NCBI RefSeq assembly: GCF_000151315.2
Contig: NW_011887302.1
Coordinates: 1-64,000, forward strand
Direction: 5' to 3'
DNA length: 64,000 nt
From: Capsaspora owczarzaki ATCC 30864
Lineage: Eukaryota; Opisthokonta; Filasterea
The translations under genes and the position numbers were made by a program. Below the pieces are notes generated by a model. The model did no database searches and was not told where the DNA came from. It saw nothing but the letters and a program-made list of their open reading frames with translations. Positions within the stretch are counted from its first letter, which is position 1, and each line of letters opens with the position of its first letter. Shown here piece after piece: positions 21,380 to 31,765 of the stretch.

Positions 21380-24168
21380 ATGCCGAGCACTCTGCCAGCA
21401 AGCAACGACCACGACCACGACCACGACCACGACGACGGCAACGGCAATGGCAATGGCAATGGCAACGGCAACGGCAACGACAGCGACATCCACAGAAGAA
21501 GAGCAGACGCAGACAACCTGATGATGATGAGTGCCAGTGCAAGTGCCAGTGCTACAGACGCGGCCGATGAGCACCCGCTGATCCGGCTGCTGACGGGCGC
21601 ACTCGCGAGCACCACCGCTTCAACCACGGCAGCATCAAGCGAGAAGAATGACGACGACGACGACGACGACGACGCTGGGCAGGAGCGGCAGATGAGCGCA
21701 CAGTCACTCACGCTGGACGACCTGCGCGCTGTGCTGCTGCGACTGAACGACGCATCCACAAGCAGCACAAGCACAAGCACAAGCACAAGCACAGAGACGG
21801 ACAGAGACACGAGCCTACTCGACGACCTGATGCTGCTCCTGCCTGCAAACGCACAGCAGGACGGCGGCGGCGGCGGCAGTGGCTCCCTCGCTCACGAGAA
21901 TGAAGACAAAGAGCACGGCGACGCCAGTGACAACGCGGCCAGTCCCAAGGGCAATGGCCATGACAATGCCAACACTATTACAACTAGCAGCAATAGCAGC
22001 AGTAGTGGCAGTCGTCGTAGTCGGAGCAATCGCAGTACTACTGCTCGTGCTGATGCTCACTCAGACTTCAATCATCCGAACATTGATCGCGTCGCCGCAA
22101 TGCTGCACGCCGCTCTCGACATTGACCAGGATGGCATTGTCACTCGACAAGACCTGATGGACGCACTCGCTGCGTTCCGTTTGTCGTCGTCGTCGCTGTC
22201 GTACGTCGACAGAAAACGATCCGCTTCCCAAGTCTCGTCGCATAGCCAAAGCCAAAGCCAAAGCCAGGCAGGCGCTCCTCCTCAGCACCCAAGCATTGAC
22301 TACTTTGAAGTCCTCGGATCGACAGCACACGCAGATCTCAACAACCACTCCATCATCACCGACGATGGCTCTGTGGAATTTACACCCAATCAGTCCATGA
22401 ACGGCCTGCACGACGGCGCCAATTCCGATGACAATGGTGATGATGATGATGATGGTGATGGTAATGATGATGCGACCGTCACTCGCACTCTGGGGCGTCG
22501 TTGGCCATCCGCGCCTCCGGCTCATTTTGCCAGTGCCACATTGTCCGCCACACCCCGACAAAGATCGCGTCAGCTGGTCGGCAACACGGATATTCACGAG
22601 ACAATCCTGCAGTTTGACCCAACGCCACCAAGCGCATCGGCCTCGTTTCATCCGAACGCCTCCCATCTGTTCCACTCTGCCAATACGTCCTTCTCTGGCG
22701 AAGACTCGAGCTTTATTGCGGACGAGCGCGTGGCCTCGCTTCGCTCACAACACCAGCTCGAGGCCCACTTGGCATCGCTGGAGAGCGACTACGACCGCGT
22801 CGCAAAGACAAACGAAGAACTCGCGGAGAAACTGCGCGAAGGCGAGGCCAAGATTGCGGCACTCACGCGTGAAGTCGCAGCGCTGGATGTGTTGCGCACA
22901 GACCACTCGCAGTCACAGTCCGAGCTGGCCGATCTCCGCGAGACGATGGAACAGCTCGAGTTGGGACAACAGCGACGCCGCACTGACGACCACTCGGGCT
23001 CTCGCCCCGTGTTCTCCTCGGGTACCGAATCCGCAGGAATGCGCCCAACTAGCGGAGCACGGACACCGGACGACCGACCAAGCGGGCAAGCGGACGGTAA
23101 CCAGACTGCGGCGGTCGGGCAACTCGGACGGCAAGCCAGCTCTCAGTCTGACATTGCCGCCGCCAGCATGGCAGCATCTGCGGACCTTGTTTCGCGGCTG
23201 ATGGAAGAGCGGGAGGCCTTGTTCGAGGCCGAGCGCACATCGGCCGCTGCTGCCATTGAACAGCTCACAGCGGAGCGCGCGCAGCAAGCACAAGCCTCGC
23301 AGCATTTGGCTGCGCTTGTCACGGAGATGGAGGCAACAATCAAGCAGTCCCAGACTGCTTCCTCGGCGATTGTCACGGAAAACGAAGATTTGAAAAGCAT
23401 GTACCAGTCTGTCGCCCAGTCTCTCGCCATCGAGCGCGAGCGCAACCGGAGTTTGCAAATGGCCATTGACGATCACATTGCTATTGCAGAAGGTCTGCAT
23501 GCACGGAGAAAGGTATGCGGATGCGGGATGATTGTTTGTTTTTGGTTTTGGGTTTGGGTTTGGTTTTGGTTTTTTTTTTCTTGTTTTGCTTTGTTTTCAC
23601 TTTTTGTTTTCGCTCGCTCACTCCCCCTTGCTTCGCTCTGGACTTTCTTGTTCACCCTCCCAAGGACTCGTCATCCGCAAACTCTGCACCAGCTGGCTCG
23701 CTCTCCAATGAACTTGCACCGTTCCTATCACCTCGCGCCGTACAGCGCTCGTCTCAACGACTGCAGACGTCCGCTTCCGCGAGCAGTCCCAGCGGCTCTC
23801 TGTCCCCCGAGAGCAGACTCTTGGAATTGATGCATCGGTGTCTCCAGACGATGGTGCTGCCGTCCATGCGCAACATTTCTCTGTCGCAGCCGCTCCCTTT
23901 GCCGTCAACTCCAAACCTGGATCAGGCAACGCTCGAGAATCTGAGCATCCCTGCGCTAGAGCAACTGTCATCCGTCATGAAGACAATGCTCGAAGTACGG
24001 TCCATGCAGCTGATTGAAAAGTATGATCAACGCGTCGTGCTGCAAGACGAAAAGGACTCAAAGCGGCGAATGTTGGATGCCCTGGCGCCAGTCGTCGCGG
24101 CCAATCCCGTTGCAAAGGGTCGGCAACGCTCCACCTCAAAAAACAAGCGCGATGCACCAAAAAGTTGA
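21380..24168 (+). CDS. EF-hand coiled-coil protein, unknown role, 878 aa
   Basis: Two exons (21380-23512 and 23665-24168) join in phase 0. The N-terminal half is built from simple codon repeats: His/Asp and Gly/Asn runs, poly-Asp, Ser/Thr runs and Ser/Gln repeats. In its middle is one EF-hand-like calcium loop (DIDQDGIVTRQDL, around residue 247) with a flanking helix on each side; a partner hand is not obvious. The second half is heptad-rich and likely coiled coil, from about residue 450 (VASLRSQHQLEAHLASLESD) to residue 710, and a final helical segment is rich in Leu and Glu. No membrane segment or catalytic motif is present. An adaptor or scaffold role with one calcium-sensing site is an inference. 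I chose the first ATG in the frame after the divergent promoter. Confidence 0.75.
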
Positions 24169-24292
24169 TTGTCGCGGGTTTGGTCACATTTGTCGAATTT
24201 CGTTTTATTACACACATGCACACAAAACAATTGGTTTGATGACCCCTGCGTTTCGTTGTGTTTTGTTTTCCTCACTTGGAACTAGGACAGAA

Positions 24293-26930
24293 TTACACGC
24301 CAGTGCTGGTCGTGATGGGGAAGCGCAAAGTTCGGCGAGCCTTGACTGCGTTGTCGTTGGTGCAGCATGTGTTGGCGCTGCAATCATCCACACCATCAGC
24401 AGCACTGCAGTCGAGCAAGCATGCCTTTTCGTCATCCACCGCGTACTGGAATGCAAAAGAGCAAATGCAAACGCAAAAAGCAAAAAGAAAAAAAATTAGC
24501 AACAATCGTTTTTAGACCAGCAGCACACCACAGCAACAACAGCCTCAGACGATTACTGACAGAATTTTGAACATGCTCGAGTTGAACGGTGGTAGAATGG
24601 ATACCAAAGCGGTGGAAGAAGCCTTTGATTTGCGAAACAATGGCCAAACTGTCCTCCGCGTCCGAAGTGATGTGGACGGTGGCAATCAGATTGCCTTCGG
24701 AAAGCTCCCAAACGTGAAGCTCGTGAACGTCCACAACACCGGCCAGCTGCACAAGGCTGCTCTTGATGGTTTCGACGTTGACAGTGCTCGGGACGCTCTG
24801 GAGCAGAATCATGGACGATTGCTTGACGAGAGGAATCGAGTGGCTGAGCAGCAAGCAGGCAATGAACAAACTAAAGGCGAGACACCAAAGTGGCAGAGCA
24901 AAAATCAATGAACGTCAGCATCCATATGAAGGAGAAAGCAATGGAAAACTCGTCGTTCGTTCTTTTTTTTTGTTTGGTTTTGTTTTTTCTAAACGCAGAA
25001 CTGCCAACACTCACCTGAGGGCGGGGTCAATATAAACCTTGCCGTCAAAGTCCGCAAACTCGAAAACGAGGGCACTGATGACGACGGCGACGGAACCGAG
25101 AGCGTCTGCCGCAATATGAAGGAAAACGCCGCGCATGTTGAGCGAGCCTCCGTGGCTGTGGCCATGTCCGCCTGAGGGTGCGGATGCGGCAGCGGCGTGG
25201 CCGTGGCCATGACCGTGAGCGTGACCGTGTCCATCGTCTACACACAACAGAGTGTTGCATGTGAGCTCAAACAGCGCCCCAAACGACAAAAAAAGCGCAA
25301 AACAAAACAAAAGCGCATACCAGCAACGACGGGCACCTCGGTGACTTGTCGAGAGTTGAAAATGCCCGCTTGAAGCTCGGTGGAAGAGGTCGTTTCGGTT
25401 GGGGGTGCAACCTCGCTGCCGCCGCCGTGGGAGTGGCCGTGGCCAGCGTGATCTGAAGGGGGGGGGGCGTTAGAGACCACATTTGTACGGCAAGCCGCTA
25501 TCATTGTGGCAATGCAACAGCAAGCGGGGTGTTGTGGCACTTACTGTGGAAGAGCATCATGCCAATGAGGTTGATGAACAGACCAGCCGAACCAACGTAC
25601 AGCACCAACCTCGGGTCTTCAATTTCTGTGGACAGAAACGTGTGTGAGCTTTGGATGCAACAACAGCAGTGATGGCATTTCTTCAACCCCGCTTTCTCGC
25701 TTTATCGTGCAGTGGTGATTGTAATTTGTTGGTTTTTTTACCTTCAGGCGAAAAGAAGCGAGTAATCGAATCGACAAAGATGGAGAAGCACAGGGCAATC
25801 AAAAAGACGCCGTTGATGAGTGCGCCCAGGACTTCTGCGCGGACCCAGCCGAAGGTGTTCTTGGACGAGAGCGTGTGCTTGGCAATCTGAGGAGATGAGC
25901 ATCGACACAAAACGGTTTTGGATTTTGGGTTTGGGTTTGGGGGGTGAGTGTGTCATAGAACCAGAACAGCTCGGAAGCAGGAGGAGTGCTATTTCTCTCT
26001 TGCATGGCATGATCAAAATGCCATCAGGCGCTCAGACGAGATCAGATCGGAATGGAGACCTTTTTAATGACTCGGAGTGGTGCAACCACAACCACACCTC
26101 CGACGCTGAGCATGGGCAGGCAGGCACCCGACGTTCGCACACCGCTGCACCCCAGCTGCACCCCCGCCTCGTTTCATCACCTGCACAAAACCCAACAGCA
26201 CTGAAAGCGAGTTGCTGCTTTTGTTGATTCTTGTTCATCCCGACGAGGATCCTTTCAAGTGGGTCTCCGAAACCACTCCGAGTGAATGAAGCTGGGGCAC
26301 ACCCCACAGCGTTGGCACCCCACATTGCCCCCTTCCGACTCGACAACTTGGTCGCAAAACACAGCCAGAAGAGCCCCACCCAGCCACATTGCCAAGCTGA
26401 GGCACTCGAAGTGGTTGAGTGGCAGAGAGGAGAGCAGGAGCGCTTGGCGTGGGGCTGTCGGAGTTCGGTCGCATTGGAGGTTTCGTCCGCAGCCAGCTCG
26501 CCCCGCGCCCTTGGAGCGGCCGCCTGCCGATGCATTGGTTGTGCCATCCATGCATCTGTTTGCTTTCAACCAAGCCAGCAAGCGAGCAGAGTGCAAACTG
26601 CTCAAAGCGCGCGCCTTCTTGGCTGCTTTCGCCTTCGCTCTCTCCGTCATGCATTTCCACTCAACCCGAGCACCAACCCAACCCAAACCCCCAGCCTGGT
26701 CGAGTAGAATCACCCATCAACTGTGGCTTTTTTCACATTGCCACAAACCACGGCCTTACGCGGATGGCAAAGAGGCCGACGAGCAGCGAGAGGACGTCCG
26801 AGAGCATGTGGAACGAGTCGGCAATCAGCGCCACAGAGTTGGTCATGTTGCCCACAACGAGCTCCACGACAAAGAACGACAGTGTCAGCGACAGCGTAAT
26901 CGACAGTCGCACAGTCCGATTGCTCGACAT
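24293..26930 (-). CDS. CDF/SLC30-type zinc transporter, 404 aa
   Basis: CDF proteins move zinc out of the cytosol by proton exchange. Seven exons (26930-26760, 25886-25742, 25625-25545, 25452-25321, 25237-25015, 24870-24561, 24445-24293) join with exact phases. Both metal-site signatures are present: ADSFHMLSD in helix 2 and HIAADALGS in helix 5 (HxxxD each). Between helices 4 and 5 lies a His-rich loop (HAGHGHSHGGG, then GHGHAHGHGHGH), as in ZnT1 and fungal Zrc1/Cot1. The cytoplasmic domain has the usual LVDVHELHVWEL-type core (here AGVVDVHELHVWEL) and ends with a short Cys-rich tail. The length and single long His loop fit the ZnT1/ZRC1 group. Intron 1 is unusually long (873 bp). The gene is convergent with the EF-hand gene, 124 bp away, and follows a His/Glu-rich membrane protein on the same strand. 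Confidence 0.93.
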
Positions 26931-27341
26931 GGTAAAACAAAAAACAAAAAAATAGAGTGAAAATTGGCTGAATGTGAGAAAGACAGCTGAAAAAAAAAAG
27001 GTAGACTGAGAGTGCCAAGCGGCTCAGAAAAACAAAAACTAATCCCGAGTGTACTGTAATAGACAGTATAAAATAGATGAAGGATGCACACGCTTCGTGC
27101 CCAGATTGAGAAATGCTCTCTCCGCAGTTCTGCATCCATTTCTGTACAGTATCCCTCACAAGTTGCCCGGATTGCATCGCTCCTTCCGTAAAACGGTACA
27201 TCAGCGGTTCCAAATAAACCCAAACAATATTATTAACAACGACACAATCTAAGTCACACAGATCGTTGGAACAAAACTGCTACACGAAACCGAATGCACA
27301 CAGCCCCAAAACATGTTAACGGACGGCGGAAGCCAAGCGAT
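26931..27341. other. Spacer upstream of the zinc transporter
   Basis: About 410 bases between the His/Glu-rich gene and the zinc transporter on the same strand. It must hold the transporter promoter. I see no exon and no metal-response core (TGCRCNC) that I would report. Confidence 0.4.
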
Positions 27342-28121
27342 TCACGGTGAAACTCCCGATCCGTTTAAAAGTGCTCTGCTACTCAGAGACATCCCTGGGA
27401 TGGACGATCGCATCCACGGAATGACCTCGCGAGACATGGCCGTGCAAAAGTACCCTCCGGTAAAGAGCTCGAAATGGAACAGGACGATGACCGCCGTTGT
27501 GATGACTGCGAGGATCCGATAGAGCACGGTCTGCTTGAACAACCTCCAGCACAGCACGGTGCGTTTCTGCACAACAAGGACCAATTCCGCAGAAAGTCAG
27601 ACAACAGGGTTGTAGAATTGAGCTCTTGTCCATCCGCCGCCTTATTTTTTTTTTTCCTTCTTTTGCTTCCAAACATCAGACAAGCCTCAAAAGTTTCGTC
27701 GCTGAGCTTCTATTTCGCATTGCTGACCGAGTTGGGGACTTATTGAACGGTTGCGTGTCGAGGGCGGCGAAATAGTTTGAATAGTCCGGATTGGACAAAC
27801 CTCGAGTTGCAGTGCGAGATCCGCTCTCCCATGCTCTCATTCTCTCTCATTCTCACCCCGCATTCGCCGTGCATCTCAATTTGCAATGAAGGCAGCAACT
27901 ACGGTGGGAGGACGCGTTGGCCTTACAAGGATGAGCTCAATACGCGACTGCGGCTGCTGCTGCTGCTGCGCCGAGAGCAGCTCGCCTTCACCGGCCAGTC
28001 GGAGCAGTCTCCGCCGCCGCCGCACACTTCGCGAGGTGCCTGTGGTCTGTGCATGATGCGGCATGGCTGGGCTGGCAGCGTTGGCGCCGTCCTCCTTTGT
28101 GCTGTCGCTCGCGTCGTCGGC

Positions 28122-28153
<32 letters not shown>

Positions 28154-28250
28154 TGTGCTCGTGCTCCCACCACGGGCGCATATGAAAGTAGCCAATGCCA
28201 ATCGCAAGCAGCGCCAGGAGCAGCAGGTACAAGACCCGCATCGGACACAT
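27342..28250 (-). CDS. His/Glu-rich small membrane protein, unknown, 182 aa
   Basis: I do not recognise this protein. Two exons (28250-27927 and 27566-27342) join in phase 0. A hydrophobic N-terminus (VLYLLLLALLAIGIGYF) could be a signal peptide or anchor. Right after it come two Trp and an alternating Glu-His run (EHEHKHEHEHEHEHG), a likely metal-binding stretch. An Arg-rich and Gln-rich segment follows, then a second hydrophobic span in exon 2 (VLYRILAVITTAVIVLFHF). It lies 411 bp upstream of the zinc transporter on the same strand, so a link to zinc handling is a reasonable guess. The start is an ATG four codons before the hydrophobic stretch; a second ATG three codons later is possible. 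Confidence 0.6.
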
Positions 28251-28635
28251 GGCTACGGCTGGGTGAGATTTCGGTCTGTTGGTCTTCACTGCTTCCGAAC
28301 GAACCCTCAAGCGGGAATAAGGACGAGTGAGTGGGCCTGCCCTGAATTACTTATTTCGAATCAACGACACAACGCAACACAGATCCAAATGCAAGACTCT
28401 TGCCGGTGAAATCTATCGATCGATGGACGGTGGGGAGCTCAGGTTTGCTTGAAGCGCCATCCATCGTTGGCCGTATCGTTCGTTTCCAAAAATCACCACT
28501 CTCACATACGAGGGCCCACCTCCCCGAAAAGCAGACAACAGGAGAGGGGGATGCGTGTTATTCAACCTTTGCTTTATCGGAGGCAGTCTTCCTTCTCAAC
28601 AGTGAGCGCTTGCTTTGCGGCTCAGTTTTGTTGCC
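28251..28635. promoter_or_regulatory. Intergenic region of a divergent pair
   Basis: These 385 bases separate the start of the His/Glu-rich gene (minus) from the start of the SH2-kinase gene (plus) and must carry both promoters. No specific element recognised. Confidence 0.4.
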
Positions 28636-31275
28636 ATGTCCGACATTCCCGGCTTTGTGACGACAGACCGCGATCAGGTGAGTGTGTGTCTGACTGTTGT
28701 TGTTGCGTGTCTATTTGTATGAGAGTGAGTGTGTGAGTGAGTGTGTGAGTGAGTGTGTGAGTGAGTGTGTGAGTGAGTGTGTGAGTCGATGTGTGTGGGC
28801 ATCTCTCTCCCAAAACACAAGCTTCATGCGAACGAGAGTTGCTGTCCCTCTGCTGGGGCTGCTGCTGCTGCTGATGATGATGATGATGTGCCACTGCAAT
28901 GCATCAACACATGGATTGGCACGTACAAGAGTGAGTGAGTGAGAGAGAGAGAGAGAGAGAGACAGAGACAGAGAGAGACAGAGAGAGAGAGAGAGAGACA
29001 ACCAAGACCGAGACAACCAAACAATAACAAGGTTTAGCCTGTGAGCATCCCACTCTCAGTCAATCCTCTTCACTCCAGCCACTCACAATCCGCACTCAGT
29101 GGGATGATGCATGGATGATTGAATGCAACGTGAATTCACCGCCCAGTCACCTTCACCTTCAGCACTTTGCAAAGAAAAAAATACGCCCTGTTCTCAGCCT
29201 TTCTCAGCCTTTCTCAGCCTGTTCTCAGCCTTTCTCAGTCTTTCTCAGCCTTTTGCTTGAATGCCTGCTGACTGATTGTTTTTTGGTTGTTTGTTGTTGC
29301 TGAATGTGCTCAGGCCTTGCAGCTATTGAGAGCATACATCCAGTATGACGGCGCCTTCCTTGTTCGACTCAGCGAGAGCGCTGCCGGATTCTACTCGATC
29401 GGTGTCACGTAAGCCCTTTGTTGCTCAGAATTGTTTCTCATCTTGGCTCGAAACGTCCCTCCTTCACTCAGTGTTGCTCATTGTTTTTTGCTCGTGCTTT
29501 GCCGGGTTCTGGGTGCCTCCTTCAGCTCAAAGGGCGCAATCAAGCACTTTAAGGTTCAGCTTGACGAACAGCGGCAAGTGTACATTGCCAAGAAAAAGTT
29601 TGCGTCCGTGCGCGAGCTTGTGCTCCACTACATGCAGAGTCCGATTCGCTCAAACCAGTTCGACGACCCCATCATGCTGAAAATCCCAATATTCAATCCG
29701 GACGTGTCCGTCCAGCCTCACTTGGCCTTCCCGGAGCCCGTTCCGTCGGCGGTTCCACATCATCGCAGCAGCCCATATCCGCTGCCAGAGGTGCCACCCC
29801 CAGTTCCCAGCAGAAACGTGCGAGGATCAGTGATCGCCGAGAGACCAGCCATGGCCCCCGAGCGACATTTCGTGGCCGAACGACCAGAGCCTATTCCAAG
29901 ACCGGTTGTTTCCGACCGACCAGAGCCAATTCAAAGACCGGTTGTTGCCGAACGACGTGAACCGGTTCAAAGACCCGGGGTTGTTGCCGAACGACCACCA
30001 GAGCCAGTCCAACGACCAGTTGTTGTCGAGCAGCCAGTTGCAGCACCGCGGCCTGCGGTGGCACCACGACCTGCGGCATCGCGGCGACCAATAGTGGCAG
30101 AGCAGCAGCCGAGGCAGCAATCTCCATTGTTAGCAGTCCCCGAACGACCCGCGCCAACGTCCGGCTCCAGGAGTCCCCTTCCAAACATTCCTCGAGTCAG
30201 CATGCAAGTCCTGGCCCAGGTAACGAGCAATTTTGCAGACACCAAGAAAATCGGGGGAGGCGGCTTTGGCAGCGTCTACTCTGGTGTCTGGTGTGGTCAA
30301 CACGTTGCCGTCAAACGGTTGGCTGCAGAATCGGCGCAGGGCGTCGCTCAGTTCGAGGCCGAGCTCGAGGCTCTATCTCGCTTCCGTCACCCAAATATCG
30401 TCACCGTCATGTGCTACACAGTGGAAGGCAACGAGCGCTGCCTGGGCCTCGAGCTCATGGTCAATGGCTCGGTTCGCGACCGCCTCGACCGCAAAAACAA
30501 CAGCCCCCCGCTGAGTTGGCGCCATCGGCAAAAGATTGCAACGGAAACTGCGAGCGCGATGCACTTTGTCCAGACTGCGGTTGAGGGTCAGCCTCTTTTC
30601 CACCTGGACCTCAAAACGGCCAACATTCTGCTGGACGAAAACTTTAAAGCCAAGGTCGCTGACTTTGGCCTGACGCGCCAGGCACCGACTCCGATCGATG
30701 CGCATAGCTACATCCGCGCAGACTCTGTTCAAGGAACCCTCCAGTACATTTGCCCCCAGTATCGCGACGAAGGCAAGGTGTCCATCAAGACGGACGTGTA
30801 CTCTTTCGGAATGATTCTGCTTGAGCTGCTGACTGCGGCAAAACCCTGTCTCGACCTGATTGGCTCGTTCAATCGGGAGCTTCGCAAAAAGCACAAACCC
30901 GACGCGTTGCTTGATACCGCGATTGATTGGAGTGTTGCGGACAAGCAAGCGGCGCTTGTCGTGGCCGAGCTGGCGGCGGATTGTCTCGAACTGGCTCGCG
31001 TAGATCGGCCCACGTTTTTGGAAGCCGTGCAGCGATTGTGTGGCGAGCAGGTTGCTCAAGACGCGCACGGCGACAATCATGCTCCCGAACGGGATCGCGA
31101 GTGCTTGATTTGTGCGGATGCTCCCACCACGGCCAAGCTCCTCCCATGCCGGCACGCTTGCGTCTGTGTAGAGTGTGCGCAGATGCTCTTATCGAACGGG
31201 CCCGTCTGTCCCGTTTGCCGGGGCGCGATTGCAAGCTTTGATCAAGGTGAATTTGATCAAACTTTTGTCCGGTGA
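28636..31275 (+). CDS. SH2 - Pro-rich repeat - TKL-like kinase - RING protein, 628 aa
   Basis: Three exons (28636-28677, 29314-29408, 29526-31275) join with exact phases. Residues about 10-100 form an SH2 domain, with the phosphotyrosine-binding FLVR motif in GAFLVRLSES, then GAIKHFKV and SVRELVLHY. Residues about 120-265 are Pro/Arg/Val-rich, with a tandem RPEPIxRPVV-type repeat and possible SH3 ligands (VPPPVPSR). Residues about 280-545 are a kinase: Gly loop GGGGFGSVYSG, Lys309 in VAVKRL, catalytic segment HLDLKTANILL (Asp407), DFG at 425. The catalytic loop lacks the usual Arg (HLD instead of HRD) and the APE motif is replaced (YICPQY). Overall similarity is to TKL/IRAK-type kinases, so Ser/Thr specificity is likely. 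A C3HC4 RING of the IAP/MAPL type ends the protein (CLICADAPTTAKLLPCRHAC then CPVCRG). The architecture suggests a kinase that binds phosphotyrosine and ubiquitinates its targets or itself. Confidence 0.9.
28721..28786. repeat. 12-bp tandem repeat in intron 1 of the SH2-kinase gene
   Basis: About five copies of the unit GTGTGAGTGAGT. Each unit resembles a GTGAGT splice donor and the array begins about 45 bp after the true donor of exon 1. Confidence 0.88.
29190..29252. repeat. TTCTCAGCCT-type tandem repeat in intron 1
   Basis: Six imperfect copies of a 10-11 bp unit CTTTCTCAGC. Each contains a pyrimidine tract followed by CAG, so each resembles an acceptor, about 60 bp before the real acceptor of exon 2. 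Confidence 0.85.
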
Positions 31276-31378
31276 AACAAACGACTTGCGTGAGATTGTC
31301 GCGTTGCTCTTTTTTTTTCCTTTTGCTTGCCAGTGTTTAGTTTGTCGTTCGCTGTTGTGGACCAACAAGCGAGTGCTC

Positions 31379-31411
<33 letters not shown>

Positions 31412-31563
31412 TTGGATTGGTTTTTGTATGGCAATGGCTACTTCTCTTTTCCTTCCTTTTCAACCACGGCGTTTCCACCCAGCGACTCGTCTTCTTTGTC
31501 TTTTTCTGCTGCCGCCGCTGCCAGTAACGCAGCATCGGGCCTTCTTGCATCGTACGGAGCCAG

Positions 31564-31611
<48 letters not shown>

Positions 31612-31765
31612 CTTTGAGTCGCGGTTTTCGTCGAGGGGCAGCAGTTACACCAACCTGCCGCTCCTCGCCGCCTCGTCATTATCGGCATCATCATCATCAT
31701 CATCGCCCACTCCAGGACCCCAGCAGTATCAGCAACAGCATCAACAGAGCGGCGGCAGTGGCGGA
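31276..31765. other. Region between the SH2-kinase and CERT genes
   Basis: The frame of CERT stays open upstream through all of this stretch, encoding poly-Asp (from GAT repeats at 31380-31409) and a Gly-Ala repeat (31562-31611, unit GGAGCA), but has no ATG. It may contain the 5' untranslated region, or part of a longer CERT N-terminus reached from an upstream exon after the CCAG acceptor near 31334. Confidence 0.4.

Noticed and set aside
26231-26960. Plus-strand gene inside the zinc transporter intron
   Set aside because: The frames are open but have no recognised domain or splice structure, and similar open frames exist on the other strand. Kept only as an unusual-intron finding.
31380-31409. 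ATG run as start of the CERT gene
   Set aside because: The ATG repeats are in a frame that does not lead into the PH domain; the CERT frame reads this stretch as poly-Asp.
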